NCBI GenBank assembly: GCA_947311845.1 | Contig: CAMZMU010000052.1 | Coordinates: 134,259,169-134,323,168 of the forward strand | Source of the DNA: Poa pratensis | Taxonomy: Eukaryota; Streptophyta; Magnoliopsida; Poales; Poaceae | DNA: 64,000 nucleotides | Reading direction: 5' to 3' | Shown: piece after piece, positions 56,890-64,000 of the stretch | Layout of the letters: each line of letters starts with the position of its first letter | How positions within the stretch are numbered: position 1 is the stretch's first letter | Position numbers and translations under genes: made by a program | Notes under the pieces: model-generated | The model's database searches: none | Seen by the model: only the letters and a program-made list of their open reading frames with translations | What the model was told of the DNA's origin: nothing

Positions 56890-57460
56890 TTGCTACAAAG
56901 TCACGGCCTACGTGGTAGTGATGAAACACACAGTTGGTCCTATTACGGTTTTTTTGTTTTTTGAGATTTAGTTGGTCCTACTACGTTTTTTTTTTTTAGG
57001 GTTAGTTGGTCCTACTACGTGTGATGTCCACATCAGGCGCCATGCGGCCAAGCCCATGGGCCATGAGGCACCATCTCCTGCGGGCTCTGACTCGGCGATG
57101 AGTAGCACAACGAACAGAAAAATTAACATGGGAAAAGTTCAAGGAGTCTGACGTTGGAGCGGTTCATCTGGTGTGGTGTTTTGTGTATTCATTTTAAACG
57201 AGTCTGTACGATTTCTTCAGCAAGATTCGATTGGTAATTCATGACAAGAAACGAGCGAAGAGTGAGAAAGCGAGTGGTTTCACATGTAGCACCAGATTCA
57301 GAACATAAATTCGTAGATTCAGAACAGAGATTTATGAATTGATGGATATACAAACATATAATGACAAAGCAGAGTTCATCGGATAGCCAACATCCAAGTT
57401 AAACCTATGGCGATCTGCTTTGATTGTTTCTTCTTCACAAGGATTTTCCTTGCTGATTAA
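56890..57460 (-). other. FLZ-D 3' flank
   Basis: Homologous to the other 3' flanks (CTACGTGGTAGTGATGA, GACTCGGCGATGAGTAG, GGTAATTCATGACAAGAAAC). A local triplication of TTAGTTGGTCCTACTACG with T-runs lies at 56930-57022. Confidence 0.65.
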
Positions 57461-57606
57461 TTAGCTCTCCATGGCTAAACACAACTGGGAACCGCGGGCG
57501 GCGCCGCTGCCTTGTCCCTCGCTGGGCCTGGGCGGCACCTGGTGCATTCCCTGCCGCGCGCAGGCGGCGTCGAGGTGCAACTGATGGTACCGCCCCTTCT
57601 CCGTCA
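57461..57606 (-). pseudogene. FLZ C-terminal remnant downstream of FLZ-D
   Basis: A minus-strand frame ending at the TAA at 57461 contains RYHQLHLDAACARQ, resembling the post-finger segment RHEQMQLDAAYARQ of FLZ-D. The finger itself is absent. It is probably the end of a former tandem copy or of a partial duplication, although the spacing could also indicate an older 3' end of FLZ-D. Confidence 0.5.
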
Positions 57607-57682
57607 TCGCCAAGATCGCCGGAGACAAAAATTAGTGGTTGCTACGAACAAAACTTTTTTTGTCAGCCAGGCGCCTGTCCGA

Positions 57683-57979
57683 TCAGCTCGCGCTCGCGAC
57701 GGACATTTTCCGGGTCTCCTGGTGCCCACGGCACGCCGTTGTTCCAGAAGAGTGCCGTTGCAGCCGCCGGGCAGCCTGCCTTGCATACGCGGCGTCGAGC
57801 TGCATCTGCTCGTGGCGGCAGTCCTCGGTGCAGAAGGGGGTGTCCCCTCTGTACATGAAGATGTCGCTGTCCCGCGCCAGCTGCTTGGCGCAGAGCGCGC
57901 ACGCGTCCAGCGCCGGTATGCCGTGCTCGCCTGCCGGCTCGGCGTCGAAGAAGAAGGAGCAGGCTACTGATGCCGCCAT
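57683..57979 (-). CDS. FLZ-D: short FCS-like zinc finger protein, 98 aa
   Basis: Intact 98-residue protein, the most diverged of the four. FLZ ligands C27, C30, C50 and C54 are present in ACALCAK...DIFMYRGDTPFCTEDCR. The N-terminus (SFFFDAEPAGEHG) is less acidic than in the others, and the tail ETRKMSVASAS is a variant of the shared motif. The ATG at 57979 matches the start of the paralogues. A TATA-like box (GGGGTATATGTATG) lies about 110 bp upstream. By family it should bind SnRK1 kinase subunits. The open frame on the opposite strand (57512-58172) is a GC-driven shadow. Confidence 0.92.
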   Translation of the reverse strand: MAASVACSFFFDAEPAGEHGIPALDACALCAKQLARDSDIFMYRGDTPFCTEDCRHEQMQLDAAYARQAARRLQRHSSGTTACRGHQETRKMSVASAS

Positions 57980-58086
57980 GGCGTGTGTAGATGCGTGTTG
58001 TTGCTACTTGAGCAGAGAGCTAGCTTCTGCTTTCTGTGCAGGGAGGAGGAGCGAGAGATGGGTGAAGAAAGCGAGAGGGAAGGCCG

Positions 58087-58098
58087 GGGTATATGTAT
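58087..58098 (-). promoter_or_regulatory. Putative TATA region of FLZ-D
   Basis: Plus-strand GGGGTATATGTAT is in the same position as the TATATA box of the other copies. Confidence 0.5.
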
Positions 58099-58179
58099 GG
58101 CGCGTGGGCGGACACGGCAAGGCCATCGGAAAACTTAATTTGATGTGCTCTTTTTTGATGCAAAACTTATAAAAACAAA

Positions 58180-59040
58180 AACTTTATAAAAAACCGTAAC
58201 TTCGATGAAGCTTGTAATGAAAGTTGGGCATCACTATTCTTGTCAAAAAAAAAATTGGTATCACTATAGTCTTGTTCCCTGTATCAGTACAAGGTTAGGC
58301 ACATCTCAAAAGAAGTATAAGATTAGGCAGCTTTGCTTAAACTAATGGTATAGCTACTAGTGCTCCTAATTAGGGTGCGACCCCGGCACTCCACATGGTT
58401 AGCCACACTAATAATAGACGGCAAATTAACAATGCCAGTGCCTATCGTGGAGTGTACTTTGCGTGATCTTTTTATTAAAGAGGAAAAAGAAATAGGAAGA
58501 TAAATCAAGGTCCCCCATTATATTAGTACAAGTGTCATCAGGGAATCTTAGGAGCTGTAGACCGGTACACCTTGTCTTTGCTCCCCAATCAAAAAATTGC
58601 GGTCTTGATACTTCGGAGAGAAGAATGCTGCTAGAGAAAATGTGAATCGAGTTGTTTAACTGAGTGGTGAGCTAGTGGGCTGGTTTGTTAATCTAGGGGG
58701 TCGTGCTCGTCTTGCATCACGGGGAAGTACCTTGGCTCAAGATTCCGTCGGCACTTGGCACTCCAGCTAGCGTTCTTGCCGCAGGCCAGGCAGGCAGGCT
58801 TCGTCCTGGGGAGCAGCTTTGCTTGAGATCTGCGCGTAATTTGTTTTTGTTGCTTCACAGTGAAGCATTAGACGTAATCATCGGAGTATCAACACAGAGT
58901 GCACGGTTCATCGCTACAAATTGTATACTGACATGCACGCCGATTTGTTTGGAAGTTTATTCGCTATCCACGGCTGAGTAGTGCTGACTACACCAAACCT
59001 TGGCTGCAGAGTGTGAATCCAAGTAAAGTATTCGATGATT
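58180..59040 (-). other. FLZ-D upstream flank
   Basis: Homology to other units is patchy: GAGAGAAGAATGCTG, CATCACGGGGAAGTACCTTG (58715) and CCTTGGCTGCAGAGTGTG (58998) match FLZ-A/B upstream blocks. No gene is supported in it. Confidence 0.55.
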
Positions 59041-59255
59041 TTCGCTAGTATAGGATAACCGTTTGTATCTGCACCGGACACGTCTTGTAACCGTTGTGCT
59101 GTAACTAACTGACCTAGTCGCTAGTATAGGATAAAATCGAGTGCCTAGATAGCCGGCACGCCGTTGCCCATGATCTGCACGATGTGCTGCAGCTCCCCTA
59201 TACATATATGAGATCCGCTGATGAGTAATACAAGCATCGAGTTATAGAGTTCAGT

Positions 59256-59270
59256 TTGGTATCAGAGCCT
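59256..59270 (+). other. Primer-binding site (initiator tRNA-Met type) of the Copia element
   Basis: TTTGGTATCAGAGCC matches the complement of the initiator methionine tRNA 3' end used by plant Copia elements. Confidence 0.85.
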
Positions 59271-59308
59271 CCTTCTTCTTCTTCCTTCTTCCACCTTCAC
59301 CTCCTCCA

Positions 59309-60427
59309 ATGGCCGACGATGATGCTTCCCTCGCTACCTCTGGTCACCTCCAAGCCGAGGGAGGAGGAAGGAACGCCGGCGAAAACGCGGGGGTGAAGAA
59401 GAGGATCATGTACTCGAGGGAGTTCCTGCTGGCCGTCAGCAGCTCGGAGGCCTGCAAGAAGCTGCCCGCCGGCGTCGACTTGTCCGAGCACCAGACTCTG
59501 TGGCTGTTGGAAGTGGTGAGCGGGACTTGCTCATCTCGCTCTGAGACTTGGCGTGCCCGCTCGGTGGGAAGATCAAGCCAAGGGGATTTGCCTCAGCGCG
59601 CCGGAGCAGAGCCCAGTCTCCGGATCTTCAGTACTAACTACTCCTATGTGTTAACCCTGACTGCATATCATAACCTGTGTGCATGATTGTTTGATTTAGG
59701 TTTGTGTAACAGAGCCGGAGTCAATTCGAACAGGCGTAGGAAGCAAAATTAAGCCATGCACCAAATTCTTCAGCACTGAAGGTTGCCGTTTCGGTGAGAA
59801 TTGTCACTTCATCCACGACTTCCCGGGTGGCTACAAGGCCGTGGCAAACGTGGGCACCCTTGGTGGTCCAGCTTCTGCACATGACGAGAAGGAGCTTCCC
59901 ATGGAGCAAAGGCCCGCCGGTTACCACGCACCTGGTCAAGCACCAAAGCCCAACCCGGCACGGCCATGGTCGCTCCGGCGAGTTTCGGCGCATCCGCGAC
60001 TGTCAAGTACAGCGTCGACGCCTCCCTAGCCGGCATCATCATCGGGAGGGGCGGAGCCACAATCAAGCAGATATCCCGGTCCAGCGGCGCCAAGGTATGC
60101 ATCCGGGACCACGAGTCGGACGCCGGCTTGAAGAACGTCGAGATGGAGGGCACGTTCGATCAGATCAAGAGCGCTAGCGAAATGGTCATGGAGCAGTTGA
60201 GCCGCTTCGGGCTCGGCAGTGATGCCCCTCCGCCGGCAGGTTCCAAGAACTCGGCTGCTGGAGGATCTCTCCGCGGCGGAGGGCAATGGGAGGACAGCTT
60301 CAAGACCAAGCTCTGCGGGCATTTCGCCAGAGGATCATGCATTCACGGCGACGGCTGCCGCTACGCCCACGGCGAGCGGGAGCTGCGCAAGCCGGTTCCC
60401 GTTGCTCGAGAACCGGGTGGTTGGTAG
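59309..60427 (+). pseudogene. CCCH zinc finger / KH-domain RNA-binding gene embedded in Copia gag, frameshifted
   Basis: Exon 1 (59309-59514) starts with MADDDASLATS, like a Copia gag leader, then encodes KKRIMYSREFLLAV. A GT-AG intron (59515-59699) keeps phase. Exon 2 encodes a CCCH finger (CTKFFSTEGCRFGENCHFIH, Cx8Cx5Cx3H), a linker, a KH domain (SLAGIIIGRGGATIKQISR, with GRGG as the GxxG loop) and a second CCCH finger (CGHFARGSCIHGDGCRYAH, Cx7Cx5Cx3H), with a stop at 60427. The order finger-KH-finger is that of plant CCCH-KH proteins that bind mRNA; the extra finger usually found before KH is missing. A one-base shift near 59957 separates the first finger from the KH part. A 10-A run ends the unit at 60630. 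As it stands, a full protein is not made. Confidence 0.75.
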
Positions 60428-60620
60428 CGATCGGTGTGGATGGGACGAGTCGGAACTTGATGACTCGTGATGTGCTCTCTGATTGTGCTTTCGCTCATGT
60501 GAATTGTTAGCCTCGCCGTGTGTTTATGAGTTCCTATTTTCTGACGATCTCTTGTTGGCTGCTCCGAAATGCCTAAACATGAGAGCTGCATTTTCCGTTG
60601 ATAAACATTGCATATCTGTC

Positions 60621-60630
60621 AAAAAAAAAA
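60621..60630 (+). other. Poly(A) junction between captured gene and gag
   Basis: Ten As follow a CCCH-KH 3' UTR-like stretch (GATAAACATTGCATATCTGTC) and directly precede resumed Copia gag. This is the mark of an mRNA-derived insertion. Confidence 0.75.
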
Positions 60631-60797
60631 GTTCAAACTCGACGCGGCGCTCGGCAACTACCACAAATGGCGCAACCTCTTCCTCTTCGTCCTCTCCAAG
60701 TACAACGCCCGTGACCATGTCGAGGAGGAGACCTCTCCTCACCTCGCTGACGACCAGTGGCGCGCCGCCGACGTCGACATCGTCCTCTTGATCTACA
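60631..60797 (+). pseudogene. Copia gag fragment
   Basis: KFKLDAALGNYHKWRNLFLF and SKYNARDHVEEETSP are typical of the N-terminal gag of plant Copia elements (UBN2/gag-like). It stops at ...VLLIYM, where the LTR of Gypsy B begins (target CTACA at 60793-60797). Confidence 0.8.
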
Positions 60798-61114
60798 TGT
60801 CACGGCTCCTTTCCTATGCCAGGCGCTGATGGATAGCGAGAGGGTACACGGGAAGCAGAAGACCCAAGACACGAGGCTGATGAGTGGGACCCGCAACGGC
60901 TAGCTGGACTCGTTGCATAAAGGGCAAGAAGCCAGTCCGAGAAAGGCATCGAAGAAGAATCTAATTGTTGCCGTCAGGCACCGGCTTTCCCCTTCCCTTC
61001 TTCCTTCCTGCCTGCGAGCAGTTCTTCGATTGCGTGACGCAATCTGTATCCAAATTATCGAGAATTCATCCTGTATCGTACTCTGATTCGTGAACCAAGT
61101 AGTAGTCTGTGACA
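60798..61114 (+). repeat. 5' LTR of Gypsy B
   Basis: 317 bp with inverted ends TGTCAC...GTGACA. TTGCATAAAGGGCAAG at about 60914 is a possible TATA region. Confidence 0.75.
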
Positions 61115-61116
61115 TA

Positions 61117-61130
61117 TGGTATCAGTAGCC
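61117..61130 (+). other. Primer-binding site of Gypsy B
   Basis: TGGTATCAGTAGCC is the tRNA-Met-type primer site with one inserted base, directly after the LTR. Confidence 0.7.
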
Positions 61131-61441
61131 ACTCGATCTTAGTCTCTCCACCAAAAATTTCTGAAGAAAAGTAGTTGGATCGGAGGAGAGCGGGAGGCGA
61201 GCAAGGACGAGATCTGAGGAGAGGTTGGGTTCATCCTGGTAAAATCCCTTGCCCTCGATCTAGTCCACGGCGGCGGTAAGGTCGAAGGTGCATCAAGCGT
61301 GCCTATATCTGAAGCGGAGGCGAGGCAAATTGCGAATTCTCGGTTGGTTGCGGATTCCCACCGCGATCTGTAAAATCCCAACGGATTGGCACTACGCCAG
61401 GTACTGTGGCGACGGTAGAAGGCATCGGCAAGGATTCCATC

Positions 61442-62514
61442 ATGGAGGACTTGCAGAAGGAGCTCAAGCAGTTGGCCGCTCAGTTCACCAAGTACGGCGA
61501 CGACACGAGCTCCGCCCTGATGGCGGTCAAGGAATCTCTGAAGGCCATGGCAACCGGCCACGGGCAGGTGGTGGAGAACATACAAGGGATAAACAATTGG
61601 GCCCCCGCCTTCGACGATTCTCTCCGGGCAATGCACAAGTCCTTGGAGGAGGTCGGCACGCGTGTAGCTGTTCTTGAGGCGGAGCGTCAACCATCCGACG
61701 ACGTCACCCCCGGCCCCATGGGCACGGCGTAACAACAACAACCGAGGGTATCGGTACCACTGCTCCTCGAGCATTGGCACCTGCCCTGGCAAAGGGTACG
61801 CGTGCCTGTCGCCATTCCCCTGTTACTTTTGATTTGGGAGACGATGATGAAGGGGATCACACTGGTTATGATAGTAGGAATCGTAACAGGAGCTCTAGAC
61901 CACCTAAATCTGATTTTCCTAAGTTTAATGGTGACAACCCACGATGGTGGAAGAAAACTTGTGAAAAATACTTTGCCATGTATTCAGTGGACCATGAAAC
62001 TTGGGCTAGCTATGCCACCATTCACTTCATAGGAAACGCTGCTTTGTGGTTGCAAAATGTAGAAGCTGAACATGACATAGATAGTTGGGAGGATTTGTGC
62101 GTAGCCGTGCATGCTAAGTTTGGTAGAGATAAACACCATAGGGCATTAGAAGCTTTAGAAAGATGCAAGCAAGTAGGTACAGTAGAGCAATACTACATTA
62201 AGTTTGAGGAGCTTAGACACAAGGTTTTGGTGCACAATAATCACTATGATGAAGCCTTCTTTGTAACTAAGTTCATTAGTGGTCTTAGAAAAGGTATTCA
62301 AAGGGGCTTTAGGTTGCATAAACCACGAACAGTTGATCAAGCAGTCCAAGCAATCAACTGGGAATGCCAGAAGGCTAAATTCATCACAGATTTCCGAGTG
62401 TTTGATCTGCCACACTACGACATGATCCTAGGCATGGAATGGCTAGATACATTGGGCCCGATGTGGATTGATTGGCAGAAGAGAACCTTCCGATTCACAC
62501 AGAATGGGGTTTGA
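61442..62514 (+). pseudogene. Gypsy B gag, fused by deletion to the protease tail
   Basis: ATG at 61442 begins a coiled-coil N-terminal part (ELKQLAAQFTKYGDD; stop at 61732). In another frame, 61774-62514 carries the gag core (FPKFNGDNPRWWKKTCEKYF, ALWLQNVEAEHDIDSWEDL, VEQYYIKFEELRHKV). Directly after it comes YDMILGMEWLDTLGPMWIDW, the C-terminal part of the retropepsin domain. The zinc knuckle and the catalytic half of the protease are absent, so an internal deletion joins gag to protease near 62385. A TGA at 62512 separates this from RT. Confidence 0.85.
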
Positions 62515-63930
62515 TTGACAGTGAGGGGTGTGAAGGACAAAACAGACTCTTGCAAGGCAATTACTGTTGAAGAAATGCAGCAACTGATGCAAGGGAATGC
62601 TGTGGCACATGTGGTGAAACTATGCACCACACAAAATGCAAAATCGGAAATACCGCAGTGTATTGTGGAACTGTTAGCAGAAAATGAACAGAGCTTTAAC
62701 TCCCCAACAGGTCTGCCTCCACACAGGCTATATGACCATAAAATCACACTTATGCCTGGGGTGCAGCCGATGAATGTTAAGCCCTACCGGTATTCTCCAC
62801 AACAGAAGGATGAGATAGAAAAACAAGTGGCAGAAATGTTGAAGCAAGGTGTGATTAAACCAAGCCAGAGTCTCTTTGCATCACCCGTGCTACTGGTGAA
62901 GAAGAAAGATGGATGTTGGAGGTTTTGTGTTGACTACCGACAGCTAAATGCAGTGACAGTGAAAGACCAATACCCAATGCCAGTAGTGGACGAGTTACTT
63001 GACGAATTAGCTGGTGCCAAGTATTTCACAAAGCTGGACCTGCACTCAGGTTACCATCAAATACGAATGTTGCCCCAAGACGAACACAAAACTGCTTTCA
63101 AGACACACAATGCGCATTTCGAATTCAGAGTAATGCCCTTTGGGTTGTCCTATGCCCCTGCCACCTTCCAAGCAGCTATGAACTCAATCTTCTCTCACGT
63201 GATCAGAAAATATGTGCTGGTGTTCGTGGACGATATCTTAATTTACAGCAAAACGCTGGAAGAGCACAAGGAGCATCTGCAACAGGTTTTCACCCTGCTC
63301 CAGCAAAACAAACTGTTTGTGAAGAAGAGCAAATGTTCATTTGCACAGAGGAACTTGGAGTACTTGGGACACATAATTGGTGAGAATGGTGTAGCCACTG
63401 ATCCATCCAAAGTTGAAGCAGTCAAGAACTGGCCAACTCCAACCAATGTGAAGCAACTCAGGATAATACTGGGAATGACAGGGTACTACCGGAAATTTAT
63501 CAAGCACTATGGTATGATATGCAAAGTGTTGACAAATCTGCTGTGCAAGGGTGTACCGTTTGTGTGGACACCAGAAGCAAATGATGCATTTCTCACCCTT
63601 AAACATGCCATGGTGAATGCACCAGTACTAGCCATGCCAGATTTCTCCAAAGAATTTGTGCTGGAAACAGATGCGTGTGCGACGGGGGTGGGTGTTGTGT
63701 TGATGCAGCAAGGACATCCACTAGCTTTTCTAAGCAAAGCCTTGGGACCCAAAAAAAATCAATCATTGTCTATTTACGACAAAGAATGTCTGGCAATTCT
63801 GATGGCACTCAACAAATGGAAAGCCTATTTGCAGCACAAGCCGTTTGTCATCCGCACAGATCAGAGAAGCCTGATTCACCTGGGAGAGCACAAATTTAAC
63901 ACTCTCATTCAGCAAAAAGCGATCAAGTAA
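62515..63930 (+). pseudogene. Gypsy B reverse transcriptase and RNase H, 471 codons
   Basis: Uninterrupted frame, in phase with the preceding gag piece; it opens with a non-ATG codon right after the TGA. RT motifs are complete: FCVDYRQLNAVTVKDQYPMP, YFTKLDLHSGYHQIRM, MPFGLSYAPATFQ and VLVFVDDILIYSK, with catalytic Asp residues intact. The connection (YLGHIIGENGV, GYYRKFIKHYG) and RNase H (LETDACATGVGVVL, SIYDKECLAIL, IRTDQRSLIHL) follow. It ends at NTLIQQKAIK with a TAA, short of the RNase H end and the integrase. Confidence 0.88.
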
Positions 63931-64000
63931 GTCGAGGAGGTAGAAACCAAAGCGAGTTTCCACGAAGTCCTCCCCGGCGGTGTAGTCGAATCTCTTCATC
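63931..64000. other. Unassigned end of window
   Basis: The sequence no longer continues the Gypsy RNase H frame. A minus-strand frame (63999-63931; KRFDYTAGEDFVETRFGFYL) is open, but I do not recognise it. It may be another nested element. Confidence 0.4.

Larger units (their letters stand above)
59045..60797 (+). mobile_element. Copia LTR retrotransposon, 5' part, with embedded host gene
   Basis: LTR-like sequence ends in TTCA at 59253 and is followed by a primer-binding site TTGGTATCAGAGCC. A gag-like ATG (59309) follows; gag sequence resumes only at 60631 after the embedded gene and is cut at 60797 by Gypsy B. The 5' edge of the LTR is not certain; CGCTAGTATAGGATAA occurs at 59042 and 59122, either within or at the edge of the LTR. 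Confidence 0.7.
60798..63930 (+). mobile_element. Gypsy LTR retrotransposon B, 5' part
   Basis: The 5' LTR (60798-61114), primer-binding site, gag, and protease tail-RT-RNase H follow in order on the plus strand. The short LTR and tRNA-Met-type primer site suggest a Reina-like chromovirus. The pol frame breaks off at about 63930, and 63931-64000 does not continue RNase H; the 3' LTR is outside the window. Confidence 0.85.

Noticed and set aside
57512..58172. Long plus-strand open frames over FLZ-D
   Set aside because: They are antisense to the FLZ-D coding region and arise from its high GC content; no domain is visible.
59309..60427. CCCH-KH gene as an intact resident gene
   Set aside because: It has a frameshift between the first finger and KH, lacks one finger, and sits between Copia primer site and resumed gag with a poly(A) joint.
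1..64000. tRNA, rRNA and microRNA genes
   Set aside because: No cloverleaf with proper A and B boxes, no rRNA segments and no plausible miRNA precursor apart from MITE hairpins were seen.

Overview
The window is plant nuclear DNA, almost certainly from a grass of the wheat/barley tribe (Triticeae). It is dominated by nested transposons: CACTA elements with CACTA...TAGTG ends, Stowaway-type elements with CTCCCTCC ends in TA target sites, LINEs, Gypsy and Copia LTR elements, a Helitron and an Au-type SINE. Between them sits a small tandem gene family. No bacterial-style operons, rRNA or convincing tRNA genes are visible.

The resident genes are four short FCS-like zinc finger (FLZ, DUF581) genes, all on the minus strand: FLZ-A (5347-5634), FLZ-B (18249-18536), FLZ-C (22966-23250) and FLZ-D (57683-57979). 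Each keeps a recognisable 3' flank, a TATA-like promoter, and (A, B, D) a long upstream flank. Further remnants without a coding region lie near 21820, 50954, 52877, 56140 and 57461, so the array once held more copies. Because the paralogues share flanks, they act as 'empty sites' that date and delimit the insertions between them.

Layout. 1-4797: 3' part of a CACTA element with a decayed C48 (Ulp1-like) protease gene. 4798-10226: FLZ-A unit, its upstream flank hit by a 5'-truncated LINE and a non-autonomous retroposon. 10227-20070: FLZ-B unit, its 3' flank hit by a 4.2 kb LINE and by a 2388-bp Stowaway-type element that carries a fragment of a plastid ferredoxin-domain (DnaJ-like) gene. 20071-24317: retroelement fragments, FLZ-C unit and small MITEs. 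24318-33895: a LINE remnant split by a complete 9.26 kb LTR element without coding capacity (5-bp target duplication), itself split by a 4.0 kb Helitron. 33896-36471: no recognised gene. 36472-41295: a CACTA element with a multi-exon Transposase_24 gene. 41296-50953: a minus-strand Gypsy element missing its 3' end, interrupted by a solo LTR and by a 2290-bp CACTA element; that CACTA carries an ORF with three ubiquitin-interacting-motif-like repeats and contains a Stowaway MITE. 50954-59040: FLZ remnants, small retroposons, a SINE, a hAT MITE and FLZ-D. 59045-64000: a Copia element whose gag start is followed by an embedded CCCH-KH RNA-binding gene ending in poly(A); the resumed gag is interrupted by a Gypsy element that runs to about 63930.

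Functionally the FLZ proteins are expected to be small adaptors of SnRK1 energy/stress signalling. Everything else is transposon machinery, but three elements carry non-transposon coding sequence: the ferredoxin-domain fragment, the UIM-like ORF and the CCCH-KH gene. All calls come from reading the sequence; no database search was possible.
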